A stretch of DNA of 64,000 bases from Synaphobranchus kaupii. Taxonomy: Eukaryota > Chordata > Actinopteri > Anguilliformes > Synaphobranchidae. The stretch is from NCBI GenBank assembly GCA_029718625.1, contig CM056391.1:20807218-20871217 (forward strand), given 5' to 3'. The translations under genes and the position numbers were made by a program. Positions within the stretch are counted from its first letter, which is position 1. Every line of letters starts with the position of its first letter. The notes below the pieces were generated by a model, which saw only the letters and a program-made list of their open reading frames with translations, ran no database searches and was not told the DNA's origin. This document shows positions 1 to 11,699 of the stretch, piece after piece.

Positions 1-155
1 CTTTAGCGGGTGCAAAACCATTTAGCGCACGCAAAACCAATAAGATGACCAATGATTGGTGCAAAACAAATTCCATGACCAATCATTGGTCATGTTATTG
101 GTTTTGCGTGTGCTAAATGGTTTTGCCCCCGCTAAAGGTCTGAGTAAATCAGGCC
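1..155. mobile_element. Fold-back/MITE element truncated by the window start
   Basis: Positions 1-60 and 78-137 are near-perfect inverted repeats (motifs CTTTAGCGGG, GCAAAACCATTTAGC, CCAATGATTGGT) around a 17-bp spacer. The right terminus probably runs on to TAAATCAGGCCC near 155. The matching left terminus would lie outside the window. No coding capacity; family not assigned. Confidence 0.65.
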
Positions 156-2460
156 CAATGTGTTTTGTATGTAATAAATGATTGTAGTTGCACTCATAGT
201 TTTCCTTTTACTGTAAATTTTTTGTCTTTGAGTGGGTTAAATATGACTAGTGTAAGTTGAGTTTTATAGTCCTTAGTTTCTAATGGTGCAATTGCACTAA
301 GGCTTTTGGGGCTAGCCCAGGGGTCCCACACCTTTAGGGGCTAGCTCAGGGGGGTCCCAAACGTCTGTGTGATGTTTTGACAGATTTATCCTACTACAGG
401 TTGCAATGCTGTTTAAAAGCATGGAGGGGTTACTGTTTCATGATTTTATTTTCTTTGGGATCTATATTGGTTATTTTGCAATTTAGTATAAAATATATGT
501 TTAATAATAATTACAATGAATACAGCAAGACAAAGAATATGTAGGGAAAGCTTCTTTGTAATATAGCGTGCTATCTTGGAAATATGTAAATATAAATATA
601 TATTTTAAAAGGTTAAATATTTTTTGAGGAGCCCTGGAGTTCACTCGACCCCAATTTCAGATCCTCTGTGTTAACGACAAACTGAAGAGGAACTTGCAGT
701 CTGAAGAGGTACCTTCAGGTTTATTTTTTAATGTCAGACATATACAAAAGGAATCGAAAAGTTGAAAGAGCAAGCGGAGAAGGGAGGGGAATCCCCACGA
801 CTTCTTGCCCCTGCCCAATCAAACTTGAATTTATGACTTGCGGACCGTCTTGGTGCCTTCGCCATTCACTCGTGGCTAATCAACTGAAACAACAACAACA
901 AAGCGGACATCAGCACTGGTCAATGAAGAGTAGCTGCAGGGAGCTCCAGATCAATGCAAGTAAACAGAGGATCCTATGCTCTCCAGAGGAGCCAGGCCCT
1001 CTGTTCAGTGAATCCCGTCACAGTTCTCTGAACGTATCGGTCTCAGCCACACAAAAAAAAAAAGAATTCAAATGGGTTAATCAGCCATAGAACCTGTTTT
1101 ATTGCATAATGATTCCGGGTAAACCAAAAACAATTCTGGTGCAGCGCTTTGTTAAAGTGACCAAAAACACACCCCGGGTTGCTGATTCCACGCCCCTCTT
1201 TTTTATCATTGACTTTTTATGGACATACATTTGTTCAGGGTGTATTTTCCTCGCCTTCGTCTGAACCGTGCCCCTACCCCTGATCTGTGCTGTTATTTAA
1301 CCCTCATGCTTGAATGGCGGCACCCTCGTCGACGTGGTAATAGCCCCCTGCTGGGGTTTTTCCGGCTCGCTGGGCCTCTGTCTCAGGATCAAAGAGCTGC
1401 TTTTCTCGCCACCTTCCTCCACAAGATTAGGCAGCCTTTGTGCATGTTGCGTACGACTTGCGTTTCCCTCCAAATATTATTCATTTTCTAATTATGCTCA
1501 GCCATTTCTTTTTAAGAAGCCATGTAGCCCAGCATCATCTTCTCTTCTGTTTTAATAGTTTTTTAGGGCTCAAAAAATGTCAGTAACATGCTAGCATGCC
1601 GCACCAACCAACTGCTCCAAATGAGGTGACGTCCATCGTCCACATCATAGTAAGGGCCAGAAATCCTTTTTGCAGGGGTCAGAAGATGCTTCACATTGAT
1701 TGCGTTTGCTTCGCTTCAGTTCAGGGTGAAGAAGCAGGGTTCAAGCTGAGGTGATCTTCTGTCTATGAACTCATGATACCAGGCATAGATTTACTCATTA
1801 AGATTTAGATACCACTCAAACTGCAATGTTTGTGTTCCTTACGCACCAATTAATGTCAGCAAGCTATTTACTGATCATGTTGAAGTGAATAAGGCAGGAA
1901 TTGTAATAAGTGCTTGATTTCATAAAGATCACTAAGGACAAAACGCATTGCAATTGCACTCAACTGACCTGAGTTGTTATATACTAGGTAATGTTTACCT
2001 TAAATTATACATCAATATGAGAACTGCATGAAAAATACATCATGATATTTGATAAACACCTTAATTCACATATTGTTTATTTTTCAATATCACTGGTCTT
2101 CGTGAAGATAAAACTGAAATTACCATGATGATTCAAATTACTTCATTTGCAAATAAGGAATTGATGTGTAAGTGCTTTTTGTAATAGTTTCACAAGTGGT
2201 TCTTAACAGAGAGAAAATGCTAAACAAAAGTGCTCAGCCATACAAGTGCTGTTTATCCTGTCAACTTTCAGCCTCACTTCTTTAAATTCTTGAAATTGTT
2301 GCAAGTATGTTTTTTTCTTATAAACTGGAAAAATGTTAATGAAATAAAATCTATAAAAAGGCGTAAAATACATTTCTGAAGAAAACAGTAGTGTCAATAA
2401 ATCTGGTTTTGCTAAGTTGAAAAAGTTTTCCTTAAATCTGAATTTGCTATGATTTTTATA
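156..2460. other. Intergenic, no gene recognised
   Basis: AT-rich sequence with short open frames on the plus strand (about 731-1090 and 1219-1555) that show no recognisable protein family and no splice context. At 308-360 there is a two-copy 29-bp tandem repeat built on GGGGCTAGC and GGGTCCCA. Nothing else is supported. Confidence 0.5.
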
Positions 2461-2765
2461 CAGTGAGCACCATAATTTATTGGACAGTGACACACTTTTT
2501 GTTATTTTGGTTCTGTACACTAGCACTTTGAGTTTGAAAGGAAATGAGGTTGAAGTGCAGACTGTCAGCTTTAATTTGAGGGCATTTTCATCCATATCGG
2601 ATGAACCATGTAGAAATTATAGAACCTTTAGTAGACCCCCCCCCCCCCCATTTTCTGGTATCAAAACATATTGGACAGTTTAACATAATGTAGAATAAAG
2701 TGATCATTTTTAATATTTGGTCGCATATCCTTTGCATGCCATGACTTCCTGATGTCTGTGACCCA
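2461..2765 (+). mobile_element. Tc1/mariner-like transposon end, truncated
   Basis: It starts after a TA (2459-2460) with CAGTGAGCACCATAATTTAT and continues with the TTGGACAGTGACAC and AAGTGCAGACTGTCAGC motifs. These recur as the terminal region of Tc1-like elements in fish genomes. It includes a C-run at about 2636-2649. No matching second end or transposase is present, so it is a fragment. Another Tc1 element follows closely. Confidence 0.5.
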
Positions 2766-2855
2766 ACAAGACTCTTGATATCTTATTTTCTGATACTCTT
2801 ACAAGCAATACTATAACCTCTCTGCATATACTATATAATGCATATACTGCACATA

Positions 2856-4305
2856 CAGTCAAGCCGGAAAGTCTGCACACCCCTTTCACTTTCTCCACGT
2901 TGTATTACGTTACAGACTTATACTACAATAGATTGAGTTCATTTTTTGCCTCAAACATCTACACACAATAGCCAATAATGACAAAGTGAAAACAGGGTTT
3001 TAGAAAATATGCAATTTTATTTTACTGACAAAAATAGGTTATTTAGGGGTTACATATCTGTGCACACCCTTAGCCTAATACTTGGTTGCTGCACCTTTGG
3101 CAGCAATTACAGCTTCAAGGCGTCTTGGGAAAGAAGCTACGAGCTTGGCACACTTGTTTCTGGACATTTTTGCTCATTCCTCTTGGCATATCCTTGCAAA
3201 CTCCGTCAGGTTGGATGGGGAGCGTCGGTACACAGCCATTGTCAGCTCTTTCCACAGATGTTCAATTGGATTCAGGTCTGGGCTCCGGTTGGGCCACTCA
3301 AGTACATGCACAGACTTTCTCCGAAGCCACTCCTTTGTTCTCTTGGCTGTGTGCTTCGGGTCGTTGTCATGTTGGAAGGTAAACCTTCGCCCCAGTCTGA
3401 GGTCCAGAGCGATCTGGAGCAGGTTTTCTTCAAGAATCAGTGTACTTAGCTGCATTCATCTTTCCCTCTATCAGGACTAGTCGCCCCGTTCCCGCTGCTG
3501 AGAAACATCCCCACATCATGATGCTGCCACCGCCATGCTTCACTGTAGGGATGGTATTAGCCAGGTGATGAGCGGTGCCTGGTTTCCTCCAGACGTGACG
3601 CTTGGTATTCAGGCCAAAAAGTTCCATTTTGGTTTCATCAGACCAGAGAATCTTGATTCTCATGGTTTGAGAGTCCTCTAGGTGCCTTTTGGCAAACTCT
3701 AAGCGGGCTGTGATCTGCCTTTTACTAAGGAGGGGCTTCCGTCTGGCCACTACCAAAAAGGCCTGATTGGTGGAGTGCTGCCTGGATGGTTGATCTTCTG
3801 AAAGGTCCTCCCATCTCCACAAGGATACGCTGGAGCTCTGTCAGAGTGACCCTCGGGTTCCTGCTCACCTCCCTGGTCAAGGCCCGTCTTCCCCGATTGC
3901 TCAGTTTGGCTGGGCGGCCAGGTCTAGGAAGATTCTTGGTGGTTCCAAACTTCTTCCATTTACGAATGATGGTGGCCACTGTGCTCTTTGGGACCTGTAG
4001 AGCTGCAGAGATTTTTCCGTACCCTTCTCCAGATCTATGCCTTGACACAATCCTGTTTCTGAGGTCTGCAGATAGTTCCTTTGACCCCATGGCTTGGAGT
4101 TTGCTCTGACATGCACTGTCAACTGTGGGACCTTATATAGGCAGGTGTTGGCAATCCCCAATCATGTCCAATCAATTGAATTTATCACAGGTGGACTCCA
4201 ATTAAGTTGTAGAAACATCTCAAGCAGTATCGGTGGAAACAAAATGCACCTCAGCTCACTTTTGGGTGTCATATCAAAGGGTGTGCAGACTTTCCGGCTT
4301 GACTG
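2856..4305 (-). mobile_element. Complete Tc1-like transposon (1450 bp), inactive
   Basis: The ends are identical for 27 bp as inverted repeats (CAGTCAAGCCGGAAAGTC then TGCACACCC) and are flanked by TA at 2854-2855 and 4306-4307, the target site of Tc1/mariner elements. The length is typical of fish Tc1 elements. A TATA-like CTATATAAGG lies on the minus strand near 4135, before the transposase ATG at 4090. The transposase frame is broken, so this copy cannot supply its own enzyme. Confidence 0.95.
3075..4090 (-). pseudogene. Tc1 transposase pseudogene
   Basis: A cut-and-paste transposase of the DDE type, about 340 codons when intact. The first segment (4090 to about 3750) gives the paired helix-turn-helix DNA-binding region, with MGSKELSADLRNRIVSRHRS and a GRPAKLS linker. 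The second (about 3800-3440) holds the first catalytic aspartate ([11 protein letters not shown]) and the glycine-rich [12 protein letters not shown]. The third (3455-3174) holds the second aspartate ([10 protein letters not shown]) and the glutamate ([11 protein letters not shown]). Lesions are a frameshift near 3750, another near 3440-3455 and a TGA at 3174-3176 replacing a conserved tryptophan codon. The residual C-terminus AVIAAKGAATKY ends at a TAG at 3075-3077. Confidence 0.93.
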
Positions 4306-4786
4306 TAGTACCATCAGTGTGCTGGATGGCATTGGTCATTTGAAGGTAGAAGTTATTATCAGGCTATTAAAAGATGTTCAAATAATTTTTGTTCATGTTT
4401 GCTCTTATAAATGTGAGTGACAGATAAACAATGATACTGCAGTAGTTATTTGTATCCATTGTGTCTGTGCTCAGTGTTACTCTGTTTGAATTGAATCAAA
4501 TTATTGCATTCATTGTTTACAGTGACGTACATCACAATTGACCATAATGGTCAGCAGAATTAACAGTAATTATAACAGTGGATTCTTTCTCCATGTACAA
4601 TATCTCATGGGCAGAAGAATACAATGGCTCTAACTTTTCCCTGCCCAATGAAAGCTCTCTTTAGAAGAACTGAACTGGTCCACACAATGGCCCTGCAGAT
4701 TCCTCAATAAAAGCTCTCCTCAGGCTGGCTTTTAATTGGCAGTATCTCAACCTACTGATCTCTAGACCCCCACCACCTATAGTAAA

Positions 4787-4818
<32 letters not shown>

Positions 4819-4860
4819 CCACACACACACACTTCCCACCATACACCAAGATGTCAAACG
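4306..4860. other. Intergenic with CA microsatellite
   Basis: No gene recognised. A (CA)n repeat with one CAACC interruption lies at 4788-4832. Confidence 0.6.
4788..4832. repeat. (CA)n microsatellite
   Basis: About 45 bp of CA dinucleotides with one interruption near 4817. Confidence 0.95.
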
Positions 4861-4861
4861 C

Positions 4862-5335
4862 ATACACATTCTGTGACATTCGATCCGGCGGAGGGTCGGA
4901 GTTGTCTCAGCCATGCGTTCTGGTGGACTGGAGTGAGCACACACACCTGGGTTGTGTTAACTAATCAGCCGGGGTGCTTAAAGGTGTGCTCCTTAGTTTC
5001 CATGGTACGGGGCTGAGACCGGGAGCACACATGCTGAGAGAGCGCGCGAGGCTGTTTGTGTGAGAAAGTGAAACTAACAGAGCTGGGAGCTGGCCAGCTG
5101 CACAAGGCGAAAGCTGAAAAGGGTTTGCTTTGGTTTTGGTTGCTTTGGTTTGGCTTTGTAGTTTTAGTTTATTATTTTTGCCTGGAACCCGTGAGGGGAA
5201 AGTATTTTAGTTTATTTGTTTTGTCTGTGTTGGTGTGCGCTCACTCTCTCTCTCTCTGTGGCAATCACGGTGAAAATCTGTAATTGCCGCATCTCCCTCC
5301 CAAGGGTGTCACACAGCGTGTGACACACTTCACAC
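4862..5335 (+). mobile_element. LTR-like or retroposon-derived block (tentative)
   Basis: A distinct block with GC-rich first half (AGCCGGGGTGCTTAAAGGTG near 4968), then a T/G-rich half (repeated TTTGGTT), a CT run at about 5242-5260 and a GTGTCACACAGCGTGTGACA palindrome at about 5307-5326. Similar order is seen in fish LTR retrotransposon ends, but I see no paired LTR, primer site or coding region. It could equally be unique sequence. Confidence 0.3.
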
Positions 5336-6287
5336 ACGTGCAAGCTCTACAAACTGCACAAACGATACCCCTTTACACGATACACATACTGTCAGTTCTT
5401 CTCTGGTTAAAATTCAGTGAGGGCTCTCAAATGGGTCCCAAGTTATTGCAGCTGAACAACATGCTTTTCCATACCTTTGATTAAAGGTAAAGGCTTTAAG
5501 ATGGGTAGATTGTACTCAACCTGACATCTGGAAAAAAAAGCCTCATTTACTCCTTTATGATGAATGCCTCCGATGCATCTACCAAGCAAGATTGAACAAG
5601 CTCTGAATCTCTTTTTAAACTGAGAATGATCGTTTCTGTTCCACTGCACAGAGACCATGTTGTGGGCTGGCATGAGCTGTTAGCTCCTTCGTGCCGTCAA
5701 AAAAATTTGAGGGTATTTTATTCAGCACAAAAGGATGACATTGAGTAAGAAAATGTCTAGCGTAAAATTGTCCCTCCACCACTGTGGTTATGCCGTATTG
5801 ATCTGTGAGGATTCCTCTGTGCGCTCGTATTTTTTGCTGTGATCTGAACTTCATCTTTGGCAGACGCCTGGAGAGGGAAACAGGCTGGAAAAACAACAGC
5901 TTCTAGGAGTATTGTTTAAATTCAGAGGATTTGATTTGTCTGAGTGTGTAGAATAATTATGATCATTGATTTTCACTGAGCTCCAGTGGTAAGAATTTTT
6001 TTTTTTTGGGGGGGGGGGGGGGGGTGGGGGTGTGTATTTGTCTGCTTTTTCTATATGTTGAGAAAGGGTGCTCCCTTACCGTAAGAGAACTACAGAGACT
6101 TAGCAGGTATGACACAACCACCAAGCTTACGTGCCTAATTTAAGTCTCCCAGAAGGCCCTTTTCAGTTTCCAGAGATGGAAAGGTGCAGCTGGCTGGTAC
6201 AATAACAAGGTGTGTTCCCCTGTAAATGGTCTGGCTGGGATTCCCCCCTCCCCCCCCTCCCCCCCCTGCCCACTCAGCCACACCCTA
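5336..6287. other. Intergenic, homopolymer tracts
   Basis: No gene recognised. A T-run joins a G-run at 5995-6030, and a C-rich tract lies at 6242-6268 just before the minisatellite. Confidence 0.5.
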
Positions 6288-7294
6288 GCTCTGCCACAGA
6301 CTCTCCAGGTACCTGCACACGTAGGCTCTCTGCCAGAGACTCTCCAGGTGCCTGCACACGTAGGCTCTCTGTCAGAGACTCTCCAGGTGCCTGCACACAT
6401 AGGCTCTCTGTCAGAGACTCTCCAGGTGCCTGCACACATAGGCTCTCTGCCACAGACTGCAGGTGCCTGCACACAGAGGCTCTCTGCCACAGACTGCAGG
6501 TGCCTGCACATGGAGGCTCTCTGCCACAGACTGCAGGTGCCTGCACATGGAGGCTCTCTGCCACAGACTGCAGGTACCTGCACATGGAGGCTCTCTGCCA
6601 CAGACTCTGCAGGTACCTGCACACGGAGGCTCTCTGCCACAGACTGCAGGTGCCTGCACACAGAGGCTCTCTGCCACAGACTGCAGGTGCCTGCACATGG
6701 AGGCTCTCTGCCACAGACTGCAGGTGCCTGCACATGGAGGCTCTCTGCCACAGACTGCAGGTACCTGCACATGGAGGCTCTCTGCCACAGACTCTGCAGG
6801 TACCTGCACACGGAGGCTCTCTGCCACAGACTGCAGGTACCTGCACATGGAGGCTCTCTGCCACAGACTGCAGGTACCTGCACATGGAGGCTCTCTGCCA
6901 CAGACTCTGCAGGTACCTGCACACGGAGGCTCTCTGCCACAGACTCTGCAGGTGCCTGCACACGTGGGCTCTCTGCCACAGACTCTGCAGGTGCCTGCAC
7001 ACGTGGGCTCTCTGCCACAGACTCTGCAGGTGCCTGCACACGTGGGCTCTCTGCCACAGACTCTGCAGGTGCCTGCACACGTGGGCTCTCTGCCACAGAC
7101 TCTGCAGGTGCCTGCACACGTGGGCTCTCTGCCACAGACTCTGCAGGTGCCTGCACACGGAGGCTCTCTGCCACAGACTCTGCAGGTGCCTGCACACGGA
7201 GGCTCTCTGCCACAGACTCTGCAGGTGCCTGCACACGGAGGCTCTCTGCCACAGACTCTGCAGGTGCCTGCACACGTGGGCTCTCTGCCACAGC
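6288..7294. repeat. Minisatellite, 26 copies of a 37/39-bp unit
   Basis: Head-to-tail units of the form GGCTCTCTGCCACAGACTCT plus GCAGGTGCCTGCACACGTG. Two lengths exist: 39 bp, and 37 bp lacking one CT. By hand count there are about 26 copies; copies 1-4 carry CTCCAGG instead of CTGCAGG. Copies 5-9 and 10-14 repeat the same order of variants, so a 187-bp block was duplicated. The unit has almost no stop codons, which creates several long overlapping open frames on both strands. These are not genes: the 37-bp units shift the frame, and there is no protein family or splice context. Confidence 0.95.
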
Positions 7295-7560
7295 CACGTG
7301 CACCTGCTTTGCAAGCCCGTTCTTGTCCCTTCACACACAAGTGGACTAGCAGCCTTCTTTGATGGGCTGATGAGCAGCTTCACCTGTAAAAGGGTCCTGA
7401 AGCTACAGGCTGGGAGCTGTGATATATTAGAAAAAGAAAAAATCAAGAAGCATGTTTTGCTACTGTAATTCTTTTTTTTTATTATACATTTGCTGTCCAA
7501 GTCAGCAGCATTATTTCAGTGACCTAATTGTGTGGTTCAGAAAATAAGCTCAGATATTAT

Positions 7561-7602
7561 GTCAAAAGCGCTATACAAATAAACTTGAATTGAATTGAAT
7601 TT
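7561..7602 (+). repeat. Retroposon 3'-tail remnant with (TTGAA)n
   Basis: AAGCGCTATACAAATAAACT followed by repeats of TTGAA. This wording is a familiar tail of short retroposons in fish genomes. No body is recognisable upstream. Confidence 0.45.
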
Positions 7603-8140
7603 TGATTCTAGGCTTCCTCAAACAGGATTTAATGAGTTATTTACTGTACCTCTCCTGTGTACACACTGAGTATTACAGGCATAGTTATAGAATACAGAGC
7701 AGAACTTGGGGTAACCATTTAAGCCATTCTTGCAGAACCTAAATTCTAAAATGTTGTCTCAGAAAGTTATAAAGGAAAAACTTTCTCAATTTTGTTGACT
7801 GTTAATGCCATCTTAAAGGATATATCTACAGTATGAGCTGTGCATATACGCTTGCTTCCCTTCAGCTGTAATCGGTTAGTACAATGATAACTTCAGTCCT
7901 CAGTCCATCAAACCAGCCCCTTTAATTCCATTTAAAGACTGTATCTCTCCGGTCTGACATCCATGCAGCAGAATATAATCGTACCTGTGTGATTAAGCAA
8001 AAAGAAAAGTCATGCTTATACTTAATCCATGTTCTTATTGGGCTGATGAAATGCACTAATCTGGCAGGAGCAAAATCTTATGACATGTCTCAAATGACAT
8101 GAAAACGAAGCAACAATGTGTGTTTGTTTTTCATGTGTAC

Positions 8141-8221
8141 AGGGGTGTGTGTGTGTGTGCGTGTTTGTGCGTGCGTGCGTGCACACATGCGTGCATATGT
8201 GTGTGTGCACGTGTTTGTGTA
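8141..8221. repeat. GT-rich microsatellite
   Basis: An imperfect (GT)n/(GCGT)n tract with short CA inversions. Confidence 0.9.
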
Positions 8222-11200
8222 AAGCACCATTAAATTGCATTGAATCCATTTTTTGGAGTTGGTGGGTATTTCACGTGGTACAAAAATGAATGACTTTGAC
8301 AAGAGTGTATAACAAGAGAAATGAAGCCATACTTGCTCTACATCATAATCACCCTTTTTAAAGAGGGTATTTTGGTTTGCAACATTAAGCGCAGCAACCA
8401 GTGATGAGGTTTCGCTGTTCCATAAACCTAATCCTGGAAGCAGTCTCTCCTTGGTAATGACAATAGGTACCCTGATTACTTCATCAAATTGATTCTGCCT
8501 GGCTGAGGCTGAGCTGGAAGAAAAAAATGAACATAACATAAGCTGTTAAATATACCAATTTGTTTTTCATTACCTCTGTTTGTTTATAGTTTAGCACCAG
8601 TCAGAATATACTGCTGGCCCGTATGAGTTACCATAATTTTTTAGAGTTCACAAAGGATGTTTATGTTCAGGAACATCTCTCTTTTTCCTTGACTGGACAA
8701 GAACCTATGAAAGTATGTTATAAATGGCATTGAATTAAACAAATTATTGTGGCGCTTGACATAAAGGCAAATTGTGGTCTGTATTTATTTTCATTTATTT
8801 TCTCTTGCCATTTAGTCTGAAATAAAATGCAGTACTTTATTTAAATTTGAAGTGGATTTTGAACCCTTCAATGAATTTGTGTCAGAAGAAAAACATGTGA
8901 AGGTTTTATGCCCCAGCGATTAGCACAAAGTGCTCTTCAGCCACCTTCTCATAGTCAACATATCAAATTATAATTAGACGTTATACATTTTCAAGTGCTT
9001 AAAAAACTTTATGAGTTCAATCCAGTGCTACCTCTGTATTTAAAGTAGCCTACTGGGTGAGGATTAATTCCACTGGAAATATACTTGAACTGTGAGCGAT
9101 CTGACTCGTTTGGTCTTCTGTTCCCTAACCTCCCTCGCTTAAAAGTAAATAGCGTGTCCTGTGTATTGTTGAAAACAATAGAGTCCGAAAAGAAGGCTGC
9201 AGGGCTACGTGAAAGGAGAGGAACACTCTGCCCTGTTTGCTCTGCCCTCCTTTATTTATCCACGTGAGAAAGGGGAAATGAGATGATGCAAGCTGCATGA
9301 GGGTCTGAGGGCCTCGCTCACAGCCCACTTGGCTAAGTGAGGAGCATTCGGAATGTTCCGCCATCACGCAAAAGCTTTCAAGAAAGAAGGGGGAGAAAAA
9401 AAACCTCCAGTTTGGTTACTATGGAGGTGTGATTTTTCAAACCCTCTTGATGAAAGCAAATTAAGAAGCTCTTTTGTAGACCTACAGGAATGGCGTCAGG
9501 GGTGCACAAAAGCACCTTCATAGAACACGGACTTTGGTTCACGTGGTAAAAACAAGGTGCCTGTCCTTTGAGAAGCCTCTTCAGTTAACACCTTAATGCA
9601 CTGAAGATAGACATCTTTTTTTGTTCATGATTTTCTTTCTCTTTTCTTGTTTATGAGACCAGACGTTTGTGTTTTTGTGTGTGAAAAATTATTTAATGCA
9701 CAAATATATTGTTTTTCCTGGAGAAAAGTAACAGATTTATACTAACTCAAGTTGAGTTTTCATTCTTTGAAAGTAGTATGAATAGATTTAATAGTGTTGT
9801 TTGAAGTCCTTTGGCATATTAGATCAAAATAGTTCTGGCCTACAGAGAATATCAGTATATTGCAAATATACAATTTTAAGGTGGACTAGACTGAGGACTG
9901 TTTGATTTTGTATAAGCTAAAGGCAGCTCTATAAAAGATGTCTATGACCTCACACATCAGTTTTAATGTTAGTCACTCTTTGAGCACACAGAATGCTCCC
10001 AGAAGTCACCCAGTTCCCTAGCATGGATTGCAGTGTTGTTTATGGTATCAAATCTGATTGGTACATGACCTTCAGATTGATAGTGTCCTCATAAGCATGA
10101 CACTTTAATGTGGAGCACTGAGAGATGTCCCTGGATGCAGCAGAAAGCCAGAGCCCATTAAACGACGTTTTGTCTGCTACGATAATGACAACACAATGAA
10201 TCATGCTGGGTAAGTTGAAGGCCTCAGAAAACGCCATCAGCATTCAATGTAATTACTGTACATTCTGTGAGTCACAGCCAGAGTGGGTCCATTTCGATTG
10301 GTCCTTTAGTCTAGCTTCAAACAGTAGATTGTATCGCTGCACTGGGGTTTGCTGAGGTGCAGAACAGCTGCAAGGAGTGGGCCTACCAGATGTTGTGTAT
10401 CACAGCTACAAACGACTTTGGAAACTTTCCCGCTGAAAGTGGCTTAATCTCCACTGGACTGGAACTTCAAGATAAAAGTTGAGCCTAAAAATAAATCCTA
10501 CTTTGGGCAGCACATCAATGTCACCCTCACTTCGGAGACCTTTAAATTGGTGTAATATCGACGGAGGATTACGTGTTACTTGCCGCATCAAAGTAATTCT
10601 GATGATTTTTGCAGCAGTAGACATTTGATGCTGGAAATCAGCTGTGAGGGTTTTATTAAGCTCTGTATTTAGCACATTACAGCCAGCAAGAGAATATTGT
10701 TACACTCCATTCAAATATTGACATCGAGCCATGGAGCATCTCGCTTCACTCGCAAAGCTGCGAGCGTGCGAGGCCCTTTCTGCATCCTGTACACCTTTTT
10801 CCCCAGGGGGAAGGAATCTAGGATGGACATAAATGAAAGTGTTTTATACGACGGAGAGAGATTTAGGCATGCCTGTACTGTATGTAGTACAAACGCCTGG
10901 GTCACTTTGCGAATGAGTGATTTCTCTGCATGGCCCCGGTTGACGGGAGAAAATGCAGAAGCTTGTCAAGTGCAGCATGTGTCAGACTGTGAGGATAAAA
11001 CTGCACCCGGCAAATACTGGCTATTAATCTAGAAAGAAAAACAGCCAGTTCTGGGTCACCATCGCTAAGAGCTATAGGCAAGTGTTGGCCTGTCAACACA
11101 GGACTGCTCAGAATGGGAGTTACGCGATGAGGGTTGTGCCCATCAGGATGCAAGCAGTGTTACAATAGGAAATTGGAACAAGCCTTCAGAAAAATGTAAT

Positions 11201-11699
11201 ATGAAGCAGGTGGAGAAATGAGAGGGCTTTAGTATCATATCAGTATCATATAAATGGTCACAACTGTATTTTCTCTTCCCATATACAGTATCTTATGCCC
11301 CCATTCCGTTGCACGAAACAGTACAGGAAGCATCTTTACGCGGAACTATCAGGAACCACTCTAATTTCCGGAATGCCTTCCTGTTTGTACCCGACTTTAA
11401 GAACCATGGTGAGGAGAATTTGGGAGGAACTGACGAAAAAAAAGAAAATGGCCTACTTGTTTTACATTCTACTTGTGTTGCCTAACATTCCCTTAATAGA
11501 CGGCATTTTGAGAAATTCTCTCTCAACTGTGAATCACGTGGTAAAATATGCTAATTTAGGCTAGCCCATCTGAACATGAGGGGCGAAATGGAAGGTGCGG
11601 CGAGCTTCACAGGCAGGCTTGGCGAGGCAACGTTCCATACACACGGCGTGAAATTGGGCTCCGATGACCAACAGGTTAAAAGGCAGCATATTTTAGAGC

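Larger units (their letters stand above)
7295..11699. other. Intergenic downstream of sema6d, no gene recognised
   Basis: Mostly unique AT-rich sequence. It holds a retroposon-type tail at 7561-7602 and a GT/GC repeat at 8141-8221. The open frames here are short and lack recognisable domains. Confidence 0.5.

Noticed and set aside
731..1090. A 119-codon plus-strand frame
   Set aside because: No family resemblance, low-complexity stretches, no splice or promoter context.
3009..4420. Plus-strand frames over the Tc1 element
   Set aside because: Antisense shadows of the transposase remnant.
4862..5335. Complete LTR retrotransposon
   Set aside because: No second LTR, primer-binding site, polypurine tract or gag/pol frame; kept only as a tentative block.
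6288..7294. CRISPR-like array
   Set aside because: The repeats are contiguous with no unique spacers, and the genome is vertebrate. It is a minisatellite.
6140..7500. Several overlapping open frames of 300-418 codons on both strands
   Set aside because: They are frames through the 37/39-bp minisatellite, whose unit lacks stops; there is no domain, and the frame changes with each 37-bp unit.
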